From assembly GCA_001298575.1 (NCBI GenBank), contig LJCV01000033.1, forward strand, positions 30,228-94,227: DNA of 64,000 nt. Direction: 5' to 3'. Source of the DNA: Actinobacteria bacterium OK074 (GTDB taxonomy: Bacteria; Actinomycetota; Actinomycetes; Streptomycetales; Streptomycetaceae). The notes below the pieces were generated by a model that saw nothing but the letters and a program-made list of their open reading frames with translations, was not told the origin of the DNA and ran no database searches. A program made the translations under genes and the position numbers. Positions 11,705 to 20,659 of this stretch are shown here, piece after piece. The stretch's first letter is position 1. Each line of letters begins with the position of its first letter.

Positions 11705-13255
11705 ATGAGCATCGATGAGTTCGACTATGTCGTGGTCGGCGGCGGCACCGCGGGCAACGTGGTCGCCGCCCGGCTGTCCGAAGATCCCTCCGTCACCGTC
11801 TGCCTCCTTGAAGCGGGCCCCAGCGACGTCGGCGACGACGACGTCATGAAGCTGGAACGCTGGATGGGCCTGCTGGAGTCCGGCTACGACTGGGACTACC
11901 CGGTCGAGCCGCAGCCCACCGGCAACAGCTTCATGCGGCACGCCCGTGCCCGTGTCCTCGGCGGCTGTTCCTCGCACAACTCCTGTATCGCCTTCTGGGC
12001 CCCCGCCGAGGACCTCGACGACTGGGCGGCGAACGGCTGTACGGGCTGGAGCGCGGCCGACCTGTTCCCGCTCTACCAGCGGCTGGAGAACAACGACGGG
12101 CCCGGCGACCACCACGGCCGCACCGGGCCGGTCAAGTTGCGCACGCTGAAGGGTGAAGACCCCTGTGGCACCGCCCTGTTGGAGGCGTGCGCGCAGGCGG
12201 GCATCCCGACGGTCGGGTTCAACACCGGCACCACGGTGGTCCGGGGCGCCAACTGGTTCCAGATCAACTCCGACGAGAACAACATCCGCCAGTCCTCGTC
12301 GGTGGCCTACCTGCACCCGATCATCGGCAAGCGGCCCAACCTGGAGATCCGCACCGGGGTCCGGGCCAAGAAGCTGGTCCTGGAGGGGCGCAAGTGTGTC
12401 GGCGCCGACTACCTCGACCCGGACCTGATCCACACCCGCACGGTCCGCGCCCGCCGCGAGGTGGTCGTCTCCTGCGGTTCGATCGACACCCCGAAGCTGT
12501 TGATGCTCTCCGGCATCGGCCCGGCGGCCCATCTGCGCGAGGTCGGCGTGGACGTGGTCGTGGACGCGGCGGGCGTCGGCGAGAACCTCCAGGACCACCC
12601 CGAGGGCGTCATCATGTGGGAGGCCAAGCAGCCGATGACCACCACGTCCAGCCAGTGGTGGGAGGCGGGCATCTTCTACGACACCGAACCGGGCCTGGAC
12701 CGGCCCGACTTGATGTTCCACTACGGTTCGGTGCCGTTCGACATGAACACCGCGCGCTGGGGCTACCCGACGTCGGAGAACGCGTTCTGCCTCACGCCGA
12801 ACGTGACCAAGTCGAAGTCGCGCGGCACCGTGCGGCTGCGCACCCGCGACTACCGGGACAAGCCGATGGTCGACCCCCGGTACTTCTCGCACGAGCACGA
12901 CGTGCGGGTGATGACGGAGGGCCTGAAGCTGGCCCGCCGCATCGCCGCGCAGCCCGCGCTGAGCGGCTGGGCGGGCGCGGAGCTGGCCCCCGGGCCCGAC
13001 GTGCGGAGCGACGAGGAACTGCTCGACTACATCCACAAGACCCACAACACCGTCTACCACCCGTCCTGCACGGTGAAGATGGGCGCGGACGACGACGCCT
13101 CGGCGCCCTTGGACGCACGGCTGCGGGTCAAGGGGATCGAGGGGCTGCGGGTGGCCGACGGCTCCGTGATGCCGGATCTGATCGCCGTGAATCCGTGCAT
13201 CACGACGATGATGATCGGCGAGAAGTGTGCGGATCTTTTGAAGGCGGATTCGTAG
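11705..13255 (+). CDS. codA: Choline oxidase (GMC flavoprotein)
   Basis: The protein has 516 residues and resembles Arthrobacter globiformis choline oxidase throughout. The FAD-binding VVGGGTAG lies at 9-17. GGCSSHNSC carries His91, matching the covalently flavinylated His99 of the Arthrobacter enzyme. Glu300 (DHPEG), His339 (MFHYGS), His452 (VYHPSC) and Asn496 (AVNPCIT) match the substrate-binding and catalytic residues Glu312, His351, His466 and Asn510. The enzyme oxidises choline to betaine aldehyde and on to glycine betaine, using oxygen and giving hydrogen peroxide. A GMC oxidase of this type distinguishes the route from the membrane-bound BetA dehydrogenase. The ATG at 11705 follows AAGGAGGTCAA, 49 bp after the permease, so the two form an operon. 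Confidence 0.93.
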   Translation: MSIDEFDYVVVGGGTAGNVVAARLSEDPSVTVCLLEAGPSDVGDDDVMKLERWMGLLESGYDWDYPVEPQPTGNSFMRHARARVLGGCSSHNSCIAFWAPAEDLDDWAANGCTGWSAADLFPLYQRLENNDGPGDHHGRTGPVKLRTLKGEDPCGTALLEACAQAGIPTVGFNTGTTVVRGANWFQINSDENNIRQSSSVAYLHPIIGKRPNLEIRTGVRAKKLVLEGRKCVGADYLDPDLIHTRTVRARREVVVSCGSIDTPKLLMLSGIGPAAHLREVGVDVVVDAAGVGENLQDHPEGVIMWEAKQPMTTTSSQWWEAGIFYDTEPGLDRPDLMFHYGSVPFDMNTARWGYPTSENAFCLTPNVTKSKSRGTVRLRTRDYRDKPMVDPRYFSHEHDVRVMTEGLKLARRIAAQPALSGWAGAELAPGPDVRSDEELLDYIHKTHNTVYHPSCTVKMGADDDASAPLDARLRVKGIEGLRVADGSVMPDLIAVNPCITTMMIGEKCADLLKADS

Positions 13256-13267
13256 GCTGCGGCCGGT

Positions 13268-13309
13268 GGGGAACTGCGGACCGTTTCGTGGCCGGTCGCG
13301 CAGTTCCCC
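13268..13309. terminator. Convergent terminator hairpin between codA and the SMC gene
   Basis: The arms GGGGAACTGCG (13268-13278) and CGCAGTTCCCC (13299-13309) can pair around a 20-base loop. The two genes converge here, so it can serve both. The arm sequence resembles a widespread Streptomyces intergenic element. Confidence 0.65.
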
Positions 13310-13315
13310 CCGCAC

Positions 13316-16300
13316 TCAGGACACGCTGGGTACCGCCGGGCGTTTGTACATCCGTGTCGCCGTGATCTCCGTGTGTGCCACCTCTCCGGCCGGGATCTCC
13401 TTCGGGAGGCCCGGCCGGAGGTGTTCCTCGACGCTGATGTACTTCAGGCCCGCCCGGAGGTCGGCGTCGTTGCGCAGACGGATCACCAGCGGGAACTCCG
13501 CCAGCGCGGTCGTGTCGAACAGGCCCGTGGTGTAGAGGAGTTGGACGCCGAGCGCGTCCGACACCGCCCGCTGGAGCTCCAGCAGGTACGTGGCGTTGGC
13601 GCGGCCGATCGGGTTGTCGAGGAACAGCGTGCCCGCGTGGCGGTGCTTGTCGCTGCGGCCCCGGTCGTTGGAGCGCAGGGCCGCCATCGTGCAGTACAGG
13701 GCGATCGCCGCGGTGAGCAGCTGCCCACCGGAGAACACGTCGCCCATCTGCCCGACCGGCACCCGCTCGGCGCGCAGCACCGCGTCGGGCTTGAGGATCT
13801 CGACGGCGACGCCCTTGGGCTCCAGCGCCGCGCCGACTCCCCGCAGCAGCAGGGACATTCCGTCGCGCCGCAGGTCGGAGTTCTTCTTCACGGCCGCCCG
13901 GGTCGCGTCGTCGATCACCTCGCCGAGCCGCTCGGTGAGGGTGGCCTGGTCGGGCTCCTCGAAGCGGATGCGCAGGAACTCCTGCCCCGACCACTCCCCG
14001 AGCCCCTCCGGCAGCCGCGACAGCCGCTGGGCCGAGCGCAGGGTCGCAAGCGACGACTCGACGAGCCCGCGCAGCCGGTCCACGATCGAGTCCCGGTTCC
14101 GCTCCAGCTGCGCCAACTCGTCGGTGAGCACCCGCAGTCGGGGCGCGAACGCGTCCGCCCACTTCTGCGCGTGCTCGGGCAGCGCGGCCGCGGGCAGCTC
14201 CCGGATCTGCTGCCGCGCGGGCGTCCGCACCTGCTCGTACCGGGTGGAGTTGGCATGCCGTACGAGGATGTCGCCGGCCTCGCGCACCCCGCCCTCGGCA
14301 GCCGACAGGTCGGCGGCGCAGCCGCGCAGCGAGCGGCGGGCCTCGGCGGCGGCCCGGCGGGCCTCCTCCAGCGTGCCGGAGTAGGGCTCGGGCTCCTCCT
14401 GCTCCTCGTCCGTGGTGTGTTCACGCAGCAGGTCGCGCAGCAGTGCCGCGGTCTCGTCGAAGCCGCCGGCCCCGTCCTCGGCGGCCCGGTGCGCGTCGAG
14501 GAGTTCGGCGTGGGCCTCCCGAGCCCCGCTCAACTCGTCGGTGTGGGCGCCGAGTTCGGCGGTGGCGGTGCGCAGCAGGCCCTGGGCGTGCTCGGCGTCG
14601 CGGGGCAGCAGTTCCTCGGGCAGTTCGGTGTGGGCCTCGCCGTCCGCGGGCGCGTGCCGTTCGGCCTCGCCGCGCAGCCGCCCGAGCTGCTCGCTCGCGG
14701 TGGACATGCGGGTCTCCAGCAGCTGCACCAGCTCCTCCGCGCGCGCGGCGGCGGCCTGCCGGGACGGTCCGTCGGAACCGTCCGGCGACTGGAGCAACTG
14801 CTCGGCGCGGGTGCGCACCTTGTTGCTGAGCCGCTCCAACTCCGCGAGCGCGGCGGACTGTTCGCTCTCGGCCCGGGCCTGCTCGGCCCGCAGGTCGGCG
14901 CCGACGCCGACCTTCTCGTACAGCTGGGAGGCGGCCCGGTACGCCTCGCGCAGCGCGGGCAGCGACGCATCCGCGACGTCCGCGTCGGCCGCGGGTACGT
15001 CGTCGGGGGCGCCCGCGATCTCGGCGCGTTCGGCGCGCAGGGCGCGGGCGGTGCGGCGGGCGTCGTCGGCGCCGCGCTGGGCGGCGCGGCGGTCCTCGTC
15101 GGCGGCGCGGGCGCGTTCCAGGCAGGACTGGGCGCGGGCCTCCGACTCGACGGCGTCGTCGGCGAGTTCGCGCAGTTTGACCTGCCAGCCGGCGCGTTCG
15201 CGCAGCCGGTAGGCGAGGCCGGCGAGCGCGTCGGCGGCGCGCCGGGCCTTCTGGGCGGCCTCCTGGCGTTCGTCGCGCACCTGGGCGGCCTCGGCCGCGG
15301 TCTCCTCGGCCTCGGCGCGCGCGGTGCGGGCCTCGGCGAGTTCGGCCTCGCTCTCCTCGGCGAACTCCCGTGCCTCGCGGGCGGTTTCGGCCAGTTCGAC
15401 AAGGCGTCCGGCCGGGCAGCCGGTGCGCCAGGAGGCGAGCCGGGCGGTCAGTTCGCGGTCCTTGCCGAGGCGGGCGGCGAGCGCGCGGATCTCCTCGTCG
15501 CGCGCGGTGGCCCGGGCGCGCAGCGTCTGGCGTTCCTCGTCGGCGGCGTGCTCGTCGTGCATGGCCGGGTTCGGCGGTACGAGGAAGACGCCGGTGTCGC
15601 TGTCGTCGAGGGCCGGGGTGGGCGCGAGCAGGGCGGCGGCGGTGCCCACCGCGACGGCGGACCGCGGCAGCAGCGCGGCGTCGCCGAGCGCCTCGCGCGC
15701 GCGGGTGTGCGAGTCCGGGTCGGTGATGATCACGCCGTCGACGAGTTCGGGCCGGGCGGCGAGCACGCGCGCGTGGTCGGCGGGGTCGACGGCCTGGGCG
15801 AGGTAGCGCCAGCCGGGCAGGGCGGGGATGCCGTGCTCGCCGAGGAACTCCACGGTCGCCAGCACGTCGGGCCCCGGCGGCAGCAGCCCGCCGTCGCCGA
15901 GGGCACCGAGGATGCGGGAGTCGTCGGCGGCGGCCGTGCGCAGCTCGAACAGCTGGCGCTCGGCGGAGCCGACCGCGTCGTCGAGGAGTTCGCGCAACTC
16001 GTCGGCGAACCGGTCGAGTTCCTCGGGCGTGAGGGCGCCCTCGGCGGCTTCGTCGTCCGCGTGCTCGGGCTCGTGCCGGGGCTGAGGCACCTTGCCGCGT
16101 ACGTCGGTGCCGGACAGGCTCAGCAGCTCCGCGAGCCGTTCCTCGGCGGCCAGCGCCTGTGCGGTGCGGCGTTCGCCGTCGTACGCGCGCGTGGCCGCGG
16201 TCGCGGCGTCGGCCGCGCGGGCGGCGGTCAGTTCGGCGCGGCTCTCGGCGGACGCGGTCTCGCGCGCGTGTTCGGCGGCCCGGTGGGACGCCTCGCGCGC

Positions 16301-17953
16301 GGTGTCCCAGGCGGCGACGGTGCTCTTCTCGGCGTCACTGGCGGCGAGCGCGGCCCTGGCGGGGTCGGCGTCGGGCGCGCTGTCGTCGAGCCAGCCCGCG
16401 CGGACGGCCTCGGCGGTCTCCTGCTCGACCTCGGCGAGCCGCTGCTTGAGGTGCCCGACCTCGCTGCGGGCGCGCTGCGCCTCGGTGGCGGCGGCGGTCG
16501 AGTCCCGGTGCGCGGCCTCGCCCGCCTCCTGGAGCGCGACGGACCGCTCCTCCCCCTCGTTGGCGAGGGTCTCGGCGCTCTCCGCGGCGACGTGCAGGGC
16601 CCGTACGAGGTCGACGGCGGCCTTGGCGCGGGCGGCGAGCGCGGGGGCCGCGTCCCGTTCGGCCTCCAGGATCGCGGCGGCCACGCGCGCGGAGCGGTCG
16701 GTGGCGGCGCGGTGGCGCAGGACGGCCTCGGCGGCCTGCCAGGCGGTGAACAGCTGCCGGGCGTCGGCCAGTTCGCGCTTCTGCGCGGCGGCGGTCTTCT
16801 CGGCGCCCGCGAGCGCCAACGAGGCGTGCCGGTAGGCGAGTTCGGCCGCGATCAGGGCACTGCGCCGCCGGGCGCCCTCGGCGTGCGTGACCGCGTACGC
16901 GGCGGCGGTGACCCGCTGGGCGAGGTCGGCGGCCCGGACCCGCTCGCGCACGCCCCGCGCGGACAGCCGCCGGGCGAGGGCCCGGGTGCGGCGCTCGGCC
17001 CCGGCGTGGATGTCACGCGCGCGGGAGCGCCCCTGGGCGGCCTCGACGATCCGCCCGAGCAGGTCGACGGACCCGGCCGTGAAGTCCCGTTCGGCCATCA
17101 GTTCGGCGCGGCGCCCCAGCTTGTTGCCGAACCCGCCGACGAGGTCGGCGAGGCCGTCGGTGTCCCGCGTGTCGGTGACGGCCCGCAGCAGCAGATCGGT
17201 GAAGTCGGAGTCCTTCTTGACGGCGAAGAGCCCGGCGGCCTCACCCTCGTCGGCGTTCATCTCCCTCTGATAGCGGAAGAGTTCGGGGTCCAGTCCGAGA
17301 TCCGTCAGGTGCTCGTTCCACCGGTCGTGGATCTCCTCCCAGTGCACGTCGAGGTGCGGATACGCCTTCCCGGCCTCGGTGATGGCGTCCCGGAACCCCT
17401 TCATGGTCCGCCGCCGCCCCTGCGCCCCCGAGGCCCCCTCGACGGGCACCCGTACGGCGGTGGACTCGGCGACCGGAAGGTTGTCCAGCGCGAGCCCCGG
17501 GCCGGGCCGGAAGGAGTACCAGGCTTCGGCGAACTTCCGCGGGTCGTTGGAGACCTGCCGCCCCCGCCACTCGCTGACCTTACCCACGACCACGCATTCG
17601 CCGGTGAGCGTGTGCTGCCACTCCAGGGCCACGTGCCCGCAGTCCTCGGCGAGCAGGAACTTGCGCAGCACGCCGGAGCTGGCGCCGCCCAGGGTGTTGC
17701 GGTGACCGGGCAGCATCACGGAGAAGATCAGCTTCAGGAGTACGGACTTGCCGCCGCCGTTCTCCAGGAAGAGCACGCCCGCGGGCGCGGGCCGGCGCGG
17801 CGGGCCGACGGGCTCCTCCTCGAAGAACTCCGCCTGGGTGGGCGCGGGGTCGGGCACGGGCTCGCCCACACCCCGCAGGTCGAGCACGGTGTCGGCATAG
17901 CGCGCACCGGCCGGCCCGATGGAGTAGAGGCGGACCCGGGACAGCTCGTACAT
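13316..17953 (-). CDS. SMC/MukB-like ATPase of a condensin-like three-gene system
   Basis: The protein has 1545 residues. The N-terminal head has the P-loop LENGGGKSVLLKL (Lys69, Ser70). About 1000 residues rich in Ala, Glu and Arg follow, with heptad-like patterns (long coiled coils) and an interruption near 620-800 that may be a hinge. The C-terminal head has the ABC signature FSGGQ (SGGQ at about 1408-1411) and a Walker-B-like TLFLDNP (about 1443-1448). Here Asn follows the Asp, not the Glu of classical SMC proteins. Head-coil-coil-head layout is that of SMC/MukB/MksB/JetC proteins. Upstream on the same strand are MukE- and kleisin-sized partners. A loop-extrusion role in chromosome organisation or plasmid defence is inferred; no nuclease subunit is present. 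Confidence 0.8.
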   Translation of the reverse strand: MYELSRVRLYSIGPAGARYADTVLDLRGVGEPVPDPAPTQAEFFEEEPVGPPRRPAPAGVLFLENGGGKSVLLKLIFSVMLPGHRNTLGGASSGVLRKFLLAEDCGHVALEWQHTLTGECVVVGKVSEWRGRQVSNDPRKFAEAWYSFRPGPGLALDNLPVAESTAVRVPVEGASGAQGRRRTMKGFRDAITEAGKAYPHLDVHWEEIHDRWNEHLTDLGLDPELFRYQREMNADEGEAAGLFAVKKDSDFTDLLLRAVTDTRDTDGLADLVGGFGNKLGRRAELMAERDFTAGSVDLLGRIVEAAQGRSRARDIHAGAERRTRALARRLSARGVRERVRAADLAQRVTAAAYAVTHAEGARRRSALIAAELAYRHASLALAGAEKTAAAQKRELADARQLFTAWQAAEAVLRHRAATDRSARVAAAILEAERDAAPALAARAKAAVDLVRALHVAAESAETLANEGEERSVALQEAGEAAHRDSTAAATEAQRARSEVGHLKQRLAEVEQETAEAVRAGWLDDSAPDADPARAALAASDAEKSTVAAWDTAREASHRAAEHARETASAESRAELTAARAADAATAATRAYDGERRTAQALAAEERLAELLSLSGTDVRGKVPQPRHEPEHADDEAAEGALTPEELDRFADELRELLDDAVGSAERQLFELRTAAADDSRILGALGDGGLLPPGPDVLATVEFLGEHGIPALPGWRYLAQAVDPADHARVLAARPELVDGVIITDPDSHTRAREALGDAALLPRSAVAVGTAAALLAPTPALDDSDTGVFLVPPNPAMHDEHAADEERQTLRARATARDEEIRALAARLGKDRELTARLASWRTGCPAGRLVELAETAREAREFAEESEAELAEARTARAEAEETAAEAAQVRDERQEAAQKARRAADALAGLAYRLRERAGWQVKLRELADDAVESEARAQSCLERARAADEDRRAAQRGADDARRTARALRAERAEIAGAPDDVPAADADVADASLPALREAYRAASQLYEKVGVGADLRAEQARAESEQSAALAELERLSNKVRTRAEQLLQSPDGSDGPSRQAAAARAEELVQLLETRMSTASEQLGRLRGEAERHAPADGEAHTELPEELLPRDAEHAQGLLRTATAELGAHTDELSGAREAHAELLDAHRAAEDGAGGFDETAALLRDLLREHTTDEEQEEPEPYSGTLEEARRAAAEARRSLRGCAADLSAAEGGVREAGDILVRHANSTRYEQVRTPARQQIRELPAAALPEHAQKWADAFAPRLRVLTDELAQLERNRDSIVDRLRGLVESSLATLRSAQRLSRLPEGLGEWSGQEFLRIRFEEPDQATLTERLGEVIDDATRAAVKKNSDLRRDGMSLLLRGVGAALEPKGVAVEILKPDAVLRAERVPVGQMGDVFSGGQLLTAAIALYCTMAALRSNDRGRSDKHRHAGTLFLDNPIGRANATYLLELQRAVSDALGVQLLYTTGLFDTTALAEFPLVIRLRNDADLRAGLKYISVEEHLRPGLPKEIPAGEVAHTEITATRMYKRPAVPSVS

Positions 17954-18037
17954 GGGCGGACTCTCGTCGTAAGTCTGTAAGTCTGGGGAAACGTGCGGTG
18001 GTTCGGGGGCTACGGGGCTACGGGGGTCGCAGGGGCA

Positions 18038-18916
18038 TCAGGAGTGGAACGGCAGCCCGGCGTCGGCGACCAGCTCCAGATCGTCGATGTCCTCGCCGGG
18101 CAGCAGGGACGCCGTGCCGTCGGTCACGGGCACCACGCCCAGTTCGAGCAGCTCGGCCATGGCGGCGCTGCCGGCCATGTCCCGCACCTGGAGCTGGTAG
18201 CGGGCCGTGGTGCGGTAGGTACCGCCCCCGTCGTCCCCCGTCCGCTGCAAGAACCCCGAATCGGTCAGAAAGGCAACGGCCTTGCCGATGATCCCGGTGG
18301 TCGAACCGGCCAGCCGGCGCGCGTCCTTGGTGGCACCGGTGGCGGTGCGTCTGGCCCAGATCCGCCAGGCGGCCTCCAGCCCGGGCGCGTCGCTGGCCGG
18401 GTCGGTGTTCTGCCCCAACTCCTCGGCCCGCTCCTCCAGCCGCCGGCACGCCTGCCGGACGAACGCGTCGACGCCGTTGACGCTGACGCGCCCGATGTAC
18501 CCGTCGTCGGCGAGGTCCTCCGGCCGGGGAAACGCGAGCGCGGCGACGGCGAGATGGGCGAGCCCGTGCAGGAACCGGTCCCCGGAGTCGGCGGCGGCCC
18601 GGCGCGCGTAGTCCCCCATCCGCACGGCGAACACGGAGTCCTCGGCGGCGGTCACCGCCATCCCGGCACGCGGGGACACCTCCAGCACGATCAGCCCGAG
18701 CCCGGCGGCAACGGCATCGGCGAGCCGGGCGAAGGGCGGATCCTCCCGGTACCGCCGCAACAACTCGGCGTACTCCTGGTCACGGGCGGGCTGCAACTTG
18801 GGCTGAAGCCCGAACGCGACGAGCCGGGCGGCGTCGGCGGCGTCGCCAGGAGTGACGACGGCGGTGGCGGGCGCGGGAGCGGCCTCCGGTTCGCTCCGTT
18901 CGAGGGCCTCGGTCAC
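18038..18916 (-). CDS. MukE/MksE (KITE)-like accessory subunit, condensin-like system
   Basis: The protein has 292 residues from a GTG at 18916. An Ala/Pro-rich N-terminal tail (1-30) is followed by a soluble mixed alpha/beta protein, without signal peptide or membrane segment. A region near 185-240 (GIIGKAVAFLTDSGFLQRTGDDGGGTYRTTARYQLQVRD) reads as a winged helix, the building block of KITE subunits. It lies 84 bp upstream of the SMC-like gene and downstream of the kleisin-like gene, the MukF-MukE-MukB order. I do not recognise a named family by motif; the assignment rests on size, winged-helix look and position. Confidence 0.55.
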   Translation of the reverse strand: MTEALERSEPEAAPAPATAVVTPGDAADAARLVAFGLQPKLQPARDQEYAELLRRYREDPPFARLADAVAAGLGLIVLEVSPRAGMAVTAAEDSVFAVRMGDYARRAAADSGDRFLHGLAHLAVAALAFPRPEDLADDGYIGRVSVNGVDAFVRQACRRLEERAEELGQNTDPASDAPGLEAAWRIWARRTATGATKDARRLAGSTTGIIGKAVAFLTDSGFLQRTGDDGGGTYRTTARYQLQVRDMAGSAAMAELLELGVVPVTDGTASLLPGEDIDDLELVADAGLPFHS

Positions 18917-18959
18917 GGTTGGGGCTCCTTGCTCTGGTCGACCTTGAAAACGGGACGGG

Positions 18960-19060
18960 GAACAGCCGCCCCTATGGGGGCGCGGGGCTGCGTCTGATAT
19001 GCGGCTGCCGCCGCGTGGGCGCGATCAGCCACAACGGGCCCGCGGTCGGCAAACAACAGG
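18960..19060. repeat. Streptomyces-type dispersed intergenic repeat with hairpins
   Basis: This segment resembles a GC-rich intergenic element that I recall as common in Streptomyces genomes. It contains the hairpin CGCCCC-TATG-GGGCG, the string GGGGCGCGGGGCTGCGTCTG, and the downstream string GCGTGGGCGCGATCAGCCAC. It fills most of the 151-bp gap between the kleisin-like and MukE-like genes and could attenuate transcription between them. Recognition is from memory, not a search. Confidence 0.5.
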
Positions 19061-19067
19061 CACCCCC

Positions 19068-20594
19068 TCACGCCGCCTCCGTCCGCCCCGCAGCCATCCC
19101 CACCGCATCCAGCAGAGCGACCCCCACGATCAAATCCGCCCCACCGAACTCCGGATCGTCCAGCTCGGTCCCGTCGTCCACGGCGAACAACAGCTTCTCC
19201 TCACCCTGCCGATAAGCCGTCCCCACGGCCGGACTGGCCGCGTGCACGGCCAGCAGGGCAACGAGATAGGGAAGTTCGGGATCGAGCCGCCGAGCCTCGG
19301 CAAGCAGCCCCGACAACCGCCGAGGGGCGTCCGCGGGCAGGTCCAGCAACTCCATGGCGGCGGCCAACTGCTCCTCGCTGAACCGGCTGTCGTCGGGCGT
19401 GGCGATCAGGTCCGGCTCGGGCATCTCCGCGCCCAGGTGCTCCCGCTCCACGGGAGGCGTCAACAGGAGGTCGACGAGATCCCCCATCCGTACGGACGCG
19501 CGCGTGCGGAACCCGACCCCGCGGTCGAAGAACGCGCTGGTGACCCGGACGGCGTCCGCGACCGGCAGCGGCAGTACCGGCGCCACGAGATGCCCGTACA
19601 GGTCGATCCCGGAGGTCGTCATCGGCGTGGCGAACGCCTGCCGGTCCTGCTCCGCGCGGAACAACGGCCCCGCTTCGAGCAGCCGGGACTGCAACTGTGT
19701 ATGCCGTCGGATGCAGTCCTTGACGATGTCGACGAGTTCCGCGGCGCGTCGCTTCTGCTCGGCGTCCTCGGACTCGTCGCGCGCGCGGCGGATGTTGGTG
19801 AGGATCGCGTTCTCGTGGCGGTACCGGTCGGCGACGTGGTCCAGGGCCTCGGCGATCATGTCGGGGACCATGCTGAGCCAGTCCACGGCACGGACGTTGC
19901 GCCGCGTCGCGTCCAGGGTGCGGCGCAGGGTCTCGGAGTACTGCACCGTCCGGTACCGGGCCTGCTCCGCGGCGAGCTGGGCGTCGGCGAGGCGGCCGCG
20001 GCTGATCAGGACCTCAAGCTTGACCTCGGCGGCGATCTGCGCGCTGGTGACGTCCGTGTCGAGGGCGCCGACGAGGACGTTGACCGCCTCGTCCGTCGTG
20101 CGGAGGTAGACGCTGCCGCCGTAGCCGGGGACCTCCTCGATGAGCTTGAAGTCGTAGTCGCGGCGGACGTAGGTGCCGTCCGTGGCGAACGTGCCGTACA
20201 CGGCGCGGAAGCCGCGGTCGACGCTGCCGACGTTGATCAGGTTCTCCAGCACCCAGCGGGCCACCCGCTCGTGCTCGGCGACCGGGCGCTGCGGGGCCTG
20301 GGCGGCGATGCGCGGGATGAGACGGGCCACTATCTGGTCGTGGTCGGCGCCCGTGTCGAAGTCCATGTTCAGGGTGACCAGGTCGATGGCGGCGAGGGCG
20401 ACCTCGGCCATGCCGTAGACCGAGTACTCGCCGGCGAGGTTCGCCTTGCGGGCGTCCAGGTCGTGCAGCGGTGCGGTGCAGGCGAGCGCGCGCAGCCGCC
20501 GCGCGAGCCCTTCGTCGGCGGCCGGCGCGGGCGCGGGCCGCGGCCCCGCGCTGAGCTGGGGCGGAACGCTGTCCGTCGATGCAGGCGAAGTCAC
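19068..20594 (-). CDS. Kleisin-like (MukF/MksF/JetA-type) subunit, condensin-like system
   Basis: The protein has 508 residues from a GTG at 20594; a TTG at 20624 is an alternative start, and neither has a strong ribosome site. After a Pro/Ser-rich tail it has an all-alpha N-terminal region (LARRLRALACTAPLHDLDARKANLAGEY) with a winged-helix-like stretch. A central helical part follows (residues about 190-330, with long charged helices), then a C-terminal winged-helix-like domain. This layout fits MukF/MksF kleisins, which join the SMC heads. It is the first gene of the three-gene minus-strand set. No motif proves the family. A structure prediction together with the SMC heads would decide. Confidence 0.55.
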   Translation of the reverse strand: MTSPASTDSVPPQLSAGPRPAPAPAADEGLARRLRALACTAPLHDLDARKANLAGEYSVYGMAEVALAAIDLVTLNMDFDTGADHDQIVARLIPRIAAQAPQRPVAEHERVARWVLENLINVGSVDRGFRAVYGTFATDGTYVRRDYDFKLIEEVPGYGGSVYLRTTDEAVNVLVGALDTDVTSAQIAAEVKLEVLISRGRLADAQLAAEQARYRTVQYSETLRRTLDATRRNVRAVDWLSMVPDMIAEALDHVADRYRHENAILTNIRRARDESEDAEQKRRAAELVDIVKDCIRRHTQLQSRLLEAGPLFRAEQDRQAFATPMTTSGIDLYGHLVAPVLPLPVADAVRVTSAFFDRGVGFRTRASVRMGDLVDLLLTPPVEREHLGAEMPEPDLIATPDDSRFSEEQLAAAMELLDLPADAPRRLSGLLAEARRLDPELPYLVALLAVHAASPAVGTAYRQGEEKLLFAVDDGTELDDPEFGGADLIVGVALLDAVGMAAGRTEAA

Positions 20595-20659
20595 GGTGCA
20601 CAGACTAGGTGCTGGGTCTGACAACGTCCCAAATGGCGGGGCGGGTGCCCGCCGCCCGT

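Noticed and set aside
13373-17980. Open frame of 1535 codons on the plus strand
   Set aside because: It mirrors the SMC-like gene on the other strand. Long antisense frames are expected in DNA of this GC content, and the translation is low-complexity Gly/Arg without motifs, while the minus frame has P-loop and SGGQ motifs.
13316-20594. Canonical Wadjet (JetABCD) or TIGR02677-02680 four-gene system
   Set aside because: No JetD/TIGR02679 gene is adjacent and the SMC N-terminus does not resemble the TIGR02680 opening; I report it as condensin-like only.
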